From positions 124,001-188,000 of the forward strand of contig JADZEB010000016.1 of assembly GCA_020850755.1 (NCBI GenBank): DNA of 64,000 nucleotides. The letters run 5' to 3'. Numbering within the stretch: position 1 is the stretch's first letter; the number at the start of each line of letters is the position of its first letter. The translations under genes were made by a program, and so were the position numbers. This DNA is from Alphaproteobacteria bacterium. GTDB taxonomy: Bacteria > Pseudomonadota > Alphaproteobacteria > Acetobacterales > Acetobacteraceae. Below the pieces are notes generated by a model. That model was not told where the DNA came from and did no database searches. It saw nothing but the letters and a program-made list of their open reading frames with translations. Of the stretch, positions 54,673 to 62,042 are shown one piece after another.

Positions 54673-54953
54673 GCACGAGATCTGGGGCCGAGTGGGTCTA
54701 TCCCGCGCCATTGACGTATCTTCGTTTGCGACTCGCCAGTCTTTTTGATTGATGTATTGTAAATATAGACATCTAACATATTTTTTGCATTTTGCCCTTT
54801 TCGCGAAACGCAAACGCTGCTACAAAGGCACACAAGAGGGTCGGGGATCGCGCTGGAGGCGCGCAGAACCCTCGTTCACGGATCCGAGGTTTGCTCAAGG
54901 CAGCCTGGAACGAGAGTTCCGGGATAGCGCGCATAACCTCGGAGCCTGATCAC
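54673..54953. other. AT-rich leader of the RTX gene
   Basis: 281 bases between the hydroxy-acid oxidase and the RTX gene. Bases about 54735-54800 are strikingly AT-rich for this genome (runs such as GTAAATATAGACATC and CATATTTTTTGCATTTTG), which suits a promoter or a protein-binding/silencing site. A weak stem GACT-CGCC-AGTC followed by five T (54730-54746) may end the upstream transcript. I cannot place -35/-10 with confidence. Confidence 0.55.
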
Positions 54954-57900
54954 ATGCCCACCATCATCGGCACTGCTGGAAACGACACCCTTTCCGCCGC
55001 AAGCGCAAGCTCGGCGGCGCTCATTGTTGCCGATGAAGGCAACGACACGGTAACCGGCAGCGCCTTCAACGACACGATCCTTGGCGCCGGCGGTATCGAC
55101 AGCGTCTTCGCGGGCGGCGGGAATGATTTCGTCGATGGCGGCGCGGGTGCTGACACGCTGCGCGGCGAGGCAGGCGACGACATGCTCGCCGGAGGCGAAG
55201 GCGAGGACGAGCTTCAAGGCGGCATCGGCAACGACACGCTGTCGGGCGGGCTCGACAATGACCGCCTCTATGGCGGTGACGGAATCGACTTCATCGAGGG
55301 CGATGACGGCAACGACATCATCGAGGGCGGCATCGGCAACGACCTGCTCGGCGGCGGCGCCGGCAACGACACGATCTACGGGGGTCTGGGCGACGACGGC
55401 ATCTCCGGCGGTGATGGCGATGATGCGCTCTATGGCGATGACGGCAACGACAGCATCTCGAGCGGGCTGGGCAACGACACCGCCTATGGCGGGGCCGGCG
55501 CCGACCGCATCGACGGGAACGAGGGCAACGACGTCATCCATGCCGGCGATGGCGACGACGTGATCGGCGGCAATGATGGCGACGATCTGATCTATGGCGG
55601 CGCCGGCAATGACGAGCTCTGCTCGGGCATCGGCAACGACCGGATCGAGGGCGGCGACGGCAACGACATGATCACCGGTCGCGCCGGCAATGACGTGCTG
55701 CTGGGCGAGGCCGGCATCGACATGGTCGATGGCGAGGAAGGCGATGATGTCATCGATGGTGGCATCGACAACGACTTCCTCAATGGCGGCTCGGGCAACG
55801 ACACGATCTATGGTGGCCTGGGCGATGACCTGATCAGCGGCGGCGACGACAACGACACGCTGCATGGCGATGAGGGCAACGACGACATCTCGGGCGGGAT
55901 GGGCAACGACACCATCCATGGCGGCCTCGGCAGCGACACGATCAAGGGGGATGCTGGCAACGACGTCATCTACGCTGGCGACGGCGCCGATGTGGTCGGC
56001 GGCAACGAAGGCGACGACCTGATCTATGGCGGCGCCGGCGACGACGAACTCTGCTCGGGCGCCGACAACGACGTCATGTACGGCGGCGACGGCAACGACA
56101 TGATGACCGGCCGCGTCGGCAACGACATGCTCTATGGCGAAGCCGGCATGGACATGATCGATGGCGAGGAGGGCGACGACGTCCTCGATGGCGGCATCGA
56201 CAACGACTTCCTCAATGGCGGCTCGGGCAACGACACGATCTATGGCGGCCTGGGCGATGACAGTATTTCGGGCGGCGACGACGACGATACGCTCTACGGC
56301 GATGACGGCAACGACAGCATATCGAGCGGACTGGGCAACGACACCGCCTATGGCGGGGCCGGTGCCGACCGCATCGACGGCAACGAGGGCAACGACGTCA
56401 TCCATGCCGGTGATGGCGACGACGTGGTGGGCGGCAACGATGGCGACGACCTGATCTATGGCGGCGCCGGCAATGACGAGCTCTGCTCGGGCATCGGCAA
56501 CGACGTCATCTACGGCGGTGACGGCAATGACATGATGACAGGGCGCGCCGGGCACGACCTGCTCTATGGCGATGCCGGCAACGACTGGATCGATGGCGAG
56601 GAAGGCGACGACAAGATCTATGGCGGCGAAGGCGCCGACCTCTTGAACGGCGCATCGGGCAACGACACCCTCGATGGCGGGACCGGCATCGACCTGATGA
56701 CCGGCGGGGCCGGCAACGACACCTATGTCGTCGACAATGCCAGCGACATTGTCAGCGAGAACGCGAACGAGGGCACCGATACGGTGCAGTCCTCGGTCTC
56801 CTACACCCTCGGCTCGAACCTGGAGCACCTCACGCTTACCGGCGCTGTCGCCATCAACGGCACCGGCAACAGCCTTGCCAACACGATCTACGGCAACAGC
56901 CACGCGAATACGCTGAGCGGCAATGCCGGCGACGACCAGCTCGGCGGCAATGGCGGCGATGACGTGCTGCTGGGCGGCGACGGCAACGACCGGCTCGCCG
57001 GCCACGCCGGGAACGACACGCTGAATGGCGGCGCTGGAACCGACACGGCGGACTATTGCTCGGCCTCGGGCGCGGTCACGGTCGATCTCGCCATCACCAG
57101 CGCGCAGAACACCGGCTGGCATGGCAGCGACACGCTGATCAGCATCGAGAACGTCTATGGCGGCCATGGCGCCGATCGCCTCTATGGCACTTCCGGCCTC
57201 AACACCCTCGCCGGCAATGCCGGCGACGACTATCTCGATGGCCGCGGCGGGGTGGACTGGATGTATGGTGGTGCCGGCAACGACACCTACATCGTCGACA
57301 ACAGCGGCGATCTCGTGTTCGACACCACGGGCATCGACATCGTGTTCGCCTCGGCTTCGTTCCGCATCTACAACACGGTCGACAACCTGACACTGACCGG
57401 CTCGGCCAACATCGAGGGTACCGGCAACTCGCTCGACAATGTCATCACCGGCAACAGCGGCGCCAACGTGCTCTGCGGCATGGACGGCAATGACATCATC
57501 GACGGCGGCGCCGGGGCCGATGGCATGTATGGCGGGCTTGGCAATGACACCTACTATGTCGACACCGCGTCCGACATCACATCGGATGCGGGAGGGATTG
57601 ATATCGTGTTCTCCTCGGTCGGGCTGTCGCTCTATTCCCGCGCCTCGATCGAGAACCTGACGCTGCTGGAGGCGGCAGGAGCCGCGCAGGGCGTTGGCAA
57701 TCTCAACGACAACGAGCTTGTCGGGAACGGTTTGGCCAACGACCTGCGCGGCCTGGACGGCAATGACCGCATCGTCGGTGCCGGCGGGGCGGACCTGCTG
57801 CAGGGCGGCAACGGGGCCGACATCTTCGCCTATCTGTCGCTTGCCGACAGCACGGTGGATGTCGCCGGTCGCGATGCCATCCTCGACTACTCCGAATCGC

Positions 57901-58130
57901 AGGGCGACAGGATCGACCTGTCCGCGCTCGACGCGAACGAGCTGATCGCCGGCAACCAGGCCTTCGCCTGGATCGGCACCGGCGCCTTCACCGGCGCCGG
58001 CCAGCTGCGCTACGCCGTCTCGGGGACCAGCGTGATGGTCTATGCCAACACGGATGCCGATCTCGACGCCGAATTCTCGATCCGCGTGGCCAGCACGTCC
58101 AGCCTGTCGGCCTCGGGCTTCGTGCTCTAG
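54954..58130 (+). CDS. Large RTX (hemolysin-type calcium-binding repeat) protein, type I secretion substrate
   Basis: A 1058-residue protein made almost wholly of calcium-binding GGxGxDxUx nonapeptides from the first residues (TIIGTAGNDTLSAAS). There is no N-terminal signal or catalytic domain. Residues 127-558 are three tandem copies of a 144-residue unit of 16 nonapeptides. From about residue 560 on, three looser modules begin NDTYxVD and end LTLTG-like. The last ~110 residues (DIFAYLSLADSTVDVAG, DRIDLSALDANE) are the serralysin-type C-terminal domain and secretion signal, with a hydrophobic tail SGFVL. It has at least five cysteines, unusual for RTX proteins. The ATG at 54954 has GGAG about 10 bases upstream. 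No HlyB/HlyD/TolC genes are in the window. Role unknown: adhesin, S-layer-like or matrix protein. Confidence 0.9.
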   Translation: MPTIIGTAGNDTLSAASASSAALIVADEGNDTVTGSAFNDTILGAGGIDSVFAGGGNDFVDGGAGADTLRGEAGDDMLAGGEGEDELQGGIGNDTLSGGLDNDRLYGGDGIDFIEGDDGNDIIEGGIGNDLLGGGAGNDTIYGGLGDDGISGGDGDDALYGDDGNDSISSGLGNDTAYGGAGADRIDGNEGNDVIHAGDGDDVIGGNDGDDLIYGGAGNDELCSGIGNDRIEGGDGNDMITGRAGNDVLLGEAGIDMVDGEEGDDVIDGGIDNDFLNGGSGNDTIYGGLGDDLISGGDDNDTLHGDEGNDDISGGMGNDTIHGGLGSDTIKGDAGNDVIYAGDGADVVGGNEGDDLIYGGAGDDELCSGADNDVMYGGDGNDMMTGRVGNDMLYGEAGMDMIDGEEGDDVLDGGIDNDFLNGGSGNDTIYGGLGDDSISGGDDDDTLYGDDGNDSISSGLGNDTAYGGAGADRIDGNEGNDVIHAGDGDDVVGGNDGDDLIYGGAGNDELCSGIGNDVIYGGDGNDMMTGRAGHDLLYGDAGNDWIDGEEGDDKIYGGEGADLLNGASGNDTLDGGTGIDLMTGGAGNDTYVVDNASDIVSENANEGTDTVQSSVSYTLGSNLEHLTLTGAVAINGTGNSLANTIYGNSHANTLSGNAGDDQLGGNGGDDVLLGGDGNDRLAGHAGNDTLNGGAGTDTADYCSASGAVTVDLAITSAQNTGWHGSDTLISIENVYGGHGADRLYGTSGLNTLAGNAGDDYLDGRGGVDWMYGGAGNDTYIVDNSGDLVFDTTGIDIVFASASFRIYNTVDNLTLTGSANIEGTGNSLDNVITGNSGANVLCGMDGNDIIDGGAGADGMYGGLGNDTYYVDTASDITSDAGGIDIVFSSVGLSLYSRASIENLTLLEAAGAAQGVGNLNDNELVGNGLANDLRGLDGNDRIVGAGGADLLQGGNGADIFAYLSLADSTVDVAGRDAILDYSESQGDRIDLSALDANELIAGNQAFAWIGTGAFTGAGQLRYAVSGTSVMVYANTDADLDAEFSIRVASTSSLSASGFVL
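55332..56627 (+). repeat. Three tandem 432-bp higher-order repeats in the RTX gene
   Basis: Units at 55332-55763, 55764-56195 and 56196-56627, each 16 nonapeptides. Each carries the same odd nonapeptide ending DELCSG at position 11 and MxTGR at position 13. Units 1 and 3 are almost identical in their middle (SISSGLGNDTAYGG onwards), while units 2 and 3 share their first nonapeptides (DNDFLNGGSGNDTIYGG). The pattern is a mosaic that suggests duplication followed by conversion. Confidence 0.9.
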
Positions 58131-58144
58131 CCCGGATGGCGTAG

Positions 58145-58225
58145 CCCGGGACGGAGACCTCCGGTCCCCGGGTGCTGCGGGTCCCCGCCTTGTGCTGCGC
58201 GCCCAACGCGCGGCGCAAGGCGGGG
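58145..58225 (+). terminator. Two adjacent GC-rich hairpins after the RTX gene
   Basis: The first stem-loop (58145-58172) pairs CCCGGG with CCCGGG around CGGAG/CTCCG. The second (58183-58225) pairs CCCCGCCTTG with CAAGGCGGGG and continues inward through GCGC-type pairs to an 18-bp stem with two G-T-type mismatches. No T-run follows, so this may be a factor-assisted terminator, an mRNA-stabilising 3' end or a REP-like element. Confidence 0.45.
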
Positions 58226-58317
58226 CTACTCGCAACGAATGGGCTTGCAGGTAGCCGCCCACCGCCACTAGGCTCTGCCCGTCTGCCGGAACGAGAGCCT
58301 ATTCCAGGAGGCATACC

Positions 58318-59322
58318 ATGCAGCGCCGCTCTTTCATCCTTGCCGCGGCCGGCGCCAGCGGTTTCGCCGTCGCGCCCGCAGTCCTGAGAAAGCACGCGGC
58401 GGCCAGCCAGCCGGCCGGCTTTCGCGTCCGCTACTATCCGGTGCAAGAGGGCGCCGGCTCGCGCGATGTCACGCCGGGACCCGACGGCACGATCTGGTAT
58501 TGCTGCCAGCGCGACGGCCATCTCGGCCGACTTGATCCGCGCGACGGCTCTTATCGGCTGGTGCCGCTCGGCTCGGGTGCGGCACCGCACGGTGTCGTCA
58601 TCGGCCCCGATGGCGCTCCCTGGGTGACGGAAGGCGGCCAGAACGTCATCGCTCGCGTTGATCCGTCCGACCACAAGGTGACGCTGTTCCCGCTGCCTGA
58701 TGGCACCGCGAGGGGCAATCTCAATACCGGCGTGTTCGACAAGCGAGGCACCTATTGGTTCACCGGCCAGAACGGACTCTATGGCAGGCTCGATCCGCGC
58801 ACCGGCAAGACCGAGGTCTGGGGCGCCCCGCGCGGCCGCGGCCCCTACGGCATCACCGTCACGCCCAACGGCCAGGTGTGGTACGCCTCGCTCGCCGGCA
58901 ACTATATCGGCCGCATCGACACGGACACGGCCCAGGTCGAGGTGGTCGACCCACCCACCCCGCGCCAGGGCGCGCGCCGCGTCTGGACCGATTCCAAGAG
59001 CCGCCTGTGGGTGAGCGAGTGGAACAGCGGCAATGTCTCGGTCTACAACCCGGCCGACCGGTCGTGGAAGGTCTGGCGCCTGCCCGGCGAGCGGCCGCGC
59101 TGCTACTCGGTCTATGTCGATGAGCGCGACATGGTGTGGCTGACCGATTTCGGTGCCAATGCGATCCTGCGCTTCGACCCCAATACCGAGGGCTTCCTCT
59201 CCTTCCCCTCCGACCGGCGCAACGCGAATGTGCGCCAGATGGACGGACGCCCGGGCGAGGCCTGGGGCGGCGAGAGCGGGACGAACCGGCTTGTCGTGAT
59301 CGCCTCCCCAACGACGACGTGA
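58318..59322 (+). CDS. Vgb (streptogramin lyase)-like beta-propeller protein, exported
   Basis: A 334-residue protein with an N-terminal twin-arginine-like export signal (MQRRSFILAAAGASGFAVAP). About six propeller blades of the Vgb/YncE type follow: IWYCCQRDGHLGRLDP, WVTEGGQNVIARVDP, YWFTGQNGLYGRLDP, VWYASLAGNYIGRIDT, LWVSEWNSGNVSVYNP and VWLTDFGANAILRFDP. The ATG has a strong CAGGAGG. The fold is secure, but antibiotic lyase activity is not: export and the coupled cytochrome c argue for another periplasmic role. The stop overlaps the cytochrome gene's GTG (GTGA). Confidence 0.87.
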   Translation: MQRRSFILAAAGASGFAVAPAVLRKHAAASQPAGFRVRYYPVQEGAGSRDVTPGPDGTIWYCCQRDGHLGRLDPRDGSYRLVPLGSGAAPHGVVIGPDGAPWVTEGGQNVIARVDPSDHKVTLFPLPDGTARGNLNTGVFDKRGTYWFTGQNGLYGRLDPRTGKTEVWGAPRGRGPYGITVTPNGQVWYASLAGNYIGRIDTDTAQVEVVDPPTPRQGARRVWTDSKSRLWVSEWNSGNVSVYNPADRSWKVWRLPGERPRCYSVYVDERDMVWLTDFGANAILRFDPNTEGFLSFPSDRRNANVRQMDGRPGEAWGGESGTNRLVVIASPTTT

Positions 59323-59726
59323 GCGGGCGAAAGCGCGACGCCGTGCGGACAGGCGCTACGGCCGCGCTGCTGATGCTTTTGGCGCCGCCGATGCCAGCGC
59401 AAGCCGAGGATATCTGGCAGCGCGGGCGCGACCTGTTCGAACCCTGCCGCGCCTGCCACGCCGCCGAGCCTGGCGCCGAGGCGCAGGCCGGACCGAACCT
59501 CGCCGGACTGATCGGACGCGAAGTCGGCGGCGATCCTGGTTTCGACTATTCGCCGGTGCTTGCCGATGCATTCAAGGCCGGCTTGCGCTGGGACGAAGCG
59601 CGGCTCGATCGATTCCTGGCCGACCCCGAGGGCATGTTCCCGGGTTTCTGGATGGCCATGCGCGGCATCGGCTCTGCCGCCGACCGCACGGCCTTGATCC
59701 GTTTCCTGGCGCGCCCCGCCCCCTAG
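59319..59726 (+). CDS. Small c-type cytochrome, exported
   Basis: A 135-residue class I cytochrome c. An N-terminal signal (AALLMLLAPPMPAQA) precedes the haem motif CRACH, then the GPNLAGLIGR loop and a distal Met in the FPGFWMAMRGI region (two Met candidates). The GTG start at 59319 overlaps the stop of the Vgb-like gene, which couples their translation. The stop lies 12 bases from the convergent phosphatase gene. It probably carries electrons in the periplasm; the partner could be the propeller protein. Confidence 0.88.
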   Translation: MSGRKRDAVRTGATAALLMLLAPPMPAQAEDIWQRGRDLFEPCRACHAAEPGAEAQAGPNLAGLIGREVGGDPGFDYSPVLADAFKAGLRWDEARLDRFLADPEGMFPGFWMAMRGIGSAADRTALIRFLARPAP

Positions 59727-59738
59727 AGCAAGGGCACC

Positions 59739-60350
59739 TCAGGGCGCCACCAGCGCCGTGACCGCCCAGCCCTGCCCGGCCCGCCGCACCCGCAGCGGGA
59801 CCGCATTTCCGGCCAGCGCTGCATCGAGCCTCGCACCCAGCACGCCGCACAGCACGTGCAGCGTGCCGCCATGCGCGACCAGTAGCGGCGCCTGCCCCGT
59901 TGCCAGCGCTTCGCGCAAGCCTCGCACCGAGCGTTCGATGAACCCGGCCAGCGTCTCGCCGCCGGGCGGCGAGGCGCGCCAGTCCAACTCGTGCGATGGC
60001 GTGCCGATCCAATCGCCGAAATGCCGCTCGCGCAGGGCAGGCGCAGCATGCACCGGCCGCCCGGTGCGGGCGGCGACGCGCCCCGCCGTCTGCCAGGCGC
60101 GCGACATGTCGCTGGCGACGATGTGGCTGAAGCTCTCGGCCGCAAGCAGGTCGGCTGCACTCGCGGCATCGCCATGGCCTTCGGGCGCCAGCGGATCGTC
60201 CGGATGCTGGAAGACGCGCCGGATGTTGCCGAGCGTGCGGCCGTGACGCAGGAACAGGAAAGTGTCCAGTCCCGGCTCGAACCGGTGGGTGGCGGCAAGA
60301 GTTTCCAAGGCGTCAAGGCCGCTGGCATCGGCAACCGGGTCGGCGGGCAT
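59739..60350 (-). CDS. Histidine phosphatase family protein (PhoE/cobC-like)
   Basis: A 203-residue phosphatase. The catalytic RHG motif is in FLFLRHGRTLGN. The second Arg lies in ASDMSRAWQTA, the acid ERHFGDW in the middle, and the second His in LLVAHGGTLHVLCG. The ATG at 60350 has AGGA 6 bases upstream; a longer frame upstream would run through the repeat element and is not used. Substrates of this branch are small phosphate esters. It is downstream of the ABM-like gene on the same strand but separated by the double-hairpin element. Confidence 0.9.
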   Translation of the reverse strand: MPADPVADASGLDALETLAATHRFEPGLDTFLFLRHGRTLGNIRRVFQHPDDPLAPEGHGDAASAADLLAAESFSHIVASDMSRAWQTAGRVAARTGRPVHAAPALRERHFGDWIGTPSHELDWRASPPGGETLAGFIERSVRGLREALATGQAPLLVAHGGTLHVLCGVLGARLDAALAGNAVPLRVRRAGQGWAVTALVAP

Positions 60351-60478
60351 TCTGGTCCTGGCAGATGACACGGGGAGACGGGAAGCCGCGTGGCGGCTTC
60401 CGCAAAATGCACGCAGAAGACCGCACCCGGCAAGTCCGGGCGGCAGCCCCGTTCCACCCCCGGTCAGGCGGAGGCCGG

Positions 60479-60608
60479 CTAGGGCACGTTCCGTTCGGCT
60501 TGAATCAGCCGAACGGAACTCGTGCCCGAGAAACTTAAGGTTTGCGAGCAGCTTGGTCCGATCTGGTGGAACCGCGCTGCGGTTCCACCAGATCGGACGC
60601 TGCTCTAG
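60479..60608. repeat. Double-hairpin dispersed repeat, copy 2
   Basis: A 130-base copy of the element at 29277-29406, in the same orientation. Hairpin I (60482-60527) pairs GGGCAC and GTTCCGTTCGGCT with their complements around TGAATC, with a 2-base bulge. Hairpin II (60546-60605) pairs GAGCAGC and GTCCGATCTGGTGGAACCGC with perfect complements around a 3-base loop, with a 3-base bulge. Both ends are CTAG. The right-hand CTA is the TAG stop of the ABM-like gene, as copy 1 supplies the stop of the cobW-type gene. The perfect hairpin II suggests this copy is younger or under constraint. Confidence 0.9.
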
Positions 60609-60913
60609 CGCGCCGTGCCGGGAATATCGACGACGGACGGACCCGACACCGGGTCGGTGACGCCCAGACCGTTGCCCAGATCCTCGAGCGTGTCGCGGAA
60701 GCTGTCCAGCACGCCGATCATCTGCGGGCGCGCGGTAGCAAGCGCCTCTGTTCCGTCCCATTCGCCGATGAAGCAGTAGGTGCGATCGCCGGTTTTCACG
60801 AGCGCCCCGCGGCGCAGCCCCTCGAACGGGCGGACGGGAAAGCGATGGGCATCGACGAACTTCTGCTCCATGCCCGGCTTGACGCGAAACCGTACGACGT
60901 TGAATGCCGTCAT
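60605..60913 (-). CDS. Small ABM-like (ferredoxin-like fold) protein
   Basis: A 102-residue protein. NVVRFRVKPGMEQKFVDAHR at the N-terminus and the strand-helix order resemble antibiotic-biosynthesis-monooxygenase (dimeric alpha-beta barrel) proteins; CFIGEWDGTEAL would be the central strand. No catalytic residues can be assigned. The ATG has AGGGAG about 9 bases upstream, inside a small hairpin. The last codon and TAG lie in the repeat element. It may be cotranscribed with the TRAP receptor gene upstream (87-base gap). Confidence 0.65.
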   Translation of the reverse strand: MTAFNVVRFRVKPGMEQKFVDAHRFPVRPFEGLRRGALVKTGDRTYCFIGEWDGTEALATARPQMIGVLDSFRDTLEDLGNGLGVTDPVSGPSVVDIPGTAR

Positions 60914-60915
60914 GT

Positions 60916-60934
60916 CACATTCTCCCTGAATGTG
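60916..60934 (-). promoter_or_regulatory. Hairpin enclosing the ABM-like gene's ribosome-binding site
   Basis: Reading the minus strand, CACATTC-AGGGA-GAATGTG forms a perfect 7-bp stem whose 5-base loop is the Shine-Dalgarno core. The start codon lies two bases after the stem. Such a structure could reduce or gate translation. It might also be chance. Confidence 0.35.
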
Positions 60935-61000
60935 GCTGCCCCCTTGCGGTTGGCCCTCGGCGGGGCTGCCGGCAGCGAAATGCGAGCGTGGGACCTACGC

Positions 61001-61990
61001 TCACGCGATCTGGCGCTGGCCGATCTCGACGATACGGCGGTAGAGTTCGGCGCCCCAGATCTGTGTCCCCAACCGGTCGCGCACAGCCTGGGTGGCGGCG
61101 ACGAATGGCGCCTTCGGGGGATAGGTCACCGCCACGCCCGCCGCGCGGAAGCGACCCAGCACCTCCTCGGCCTGCGGCGCCATGACGCGCTCGCCTGCGG
61201 CTTGGCTCTCGCTTTGCGCGCGCCGTACCAGATCCTTGTCAGCGGCGGAGAGACCGTTCCAGAAACGCTCGCCGATCATCACATAGGCCGGCTTGTCGAT
61301 GTAGTCGACCATCGCCACGCATTTCTGCACCTCGAAGAATTTCGAGGCCCAGATCGTCTCGATCGGGTTCTCCTGCCCGTCCACCACGCCGAGTTGCAGC
61401 GCCTGGTAGACCTCGCTGAAGGCCATCGGTGTCGGGCGCGCGCCGAGCGCGGTGAGCGACTGCACATAGTAGTCCTGCTCGGGGCTGCGCAACTTGAGGC
61501 CACGCAGATCCTCGATCGTGTTGATCACCTTGTTGGCGCTGATCTGGCGCGGATTGCGCGGCTGGAAACCAAGCAGGCGCACGCGCCGGCGGCGCACCAG
61601 CTCGTCCTGCCATTGCTGTGCCTCGGGCAGCCCCAGCACGGCGAAGTGGTTCTTGAGCCCGCGCATCAGGTAGGGCAGCGCGAGATACTCGATCTGGCGG
61701 ATGCCGGGATCGCCGCTGGCCATCACCTGGGTGGTGTTGAGCGCGAGCTGTGCCAGCATCTCGGCCGGGGTGCCGAGCTGGTTGCCGCCGAAGATCGAGA
61801 CCCGGAAGCGCCCGTTGGAGCCCTGCTCCAGCACCTCCTTGAAGCGCTGGGCGGAGATGTACTGCGCCTCGCCCTCGCGCGCCCAGGTACCGAAGCGCAC
61901 CTCGGTGGCGGCCTGCGCGCCGGCATGGCGGGCAACAAGCGGGGCGGCAAGGGCGCCCAGGAGAATGGAGCGGCGACGAAGGCTGGTCAT
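61001..61990 (-). CDS. dctP: TRAP transporter periplasmic receptor DctP, Tat-exported
   Basis: Receptor of 329 aa. The twin-arginine signal SLRRRSILLGALAAPLVA ends near AGAQA. Family marks are EVRFGTWAREGEAQYISAQRFKE, FGGNQLGTPAEMLAQL, IEDLRGLKLRSPEQDYYVQSLTALGARPTPMAFSEVYQAL and GVVDGQENPIETIWASKF. The AGGAGG about 9 bases upstream fixes the ATG. It is separated from its presumed permease DctM (62880) by a creatininase-family gene. Confidence 0.94.
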   Translation of the reverse strand: MTSLRRRSILLGALAAPLVARHAGAQAATEVRFGTWAREGEAQYISAQRFKEVLEQGSNGRFRVSIFGGNQLGTPAEMLAQLALNTTQVMASGDPGIRQIEYLALPYLMRGLKNHFAVLGLPEAQQWQDELVRRRRVRLLGFQPRNPRQISANKVINTIEDLRGLKLRSPEQDYYVQSLTALGARPTPMAFSEVYQALQLGVVDGQENPIETIWASKFFEVQKCVAMVDYIDKPAYVMIGERFWNGLSAADKDLVRRAQSESQAAGERVMAPQAEEVLGRFRAAGVAVTYPPKAPFVAATQAVRDRLGTQIWGAELYRRIVEIGQRQIA

Positions 61991-62042
61991 GGCCGGGAAC
62001 CTCCTGTGAAAGGGCGTCGGGGCACGGTGCAGGGGCAGGCGG

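Noticed and set aside
54876-58268. 1130-residue open frame antisense to the RTX gene, rich in V/A/I repeats
   Set aside because: It is the exact reverse complement of the nonapeptide-coding repeat. Its periodic composition follows from the RTX codons, and it has no start context or known domain.
58318-59322. Reading the Vgb-like gene as a streptogramin resistance gene
   Set aside because: Only the propeller fold is supported. I could not confirm the catalytic His/Glu, and the export signal and cytochrome partner argue against it.
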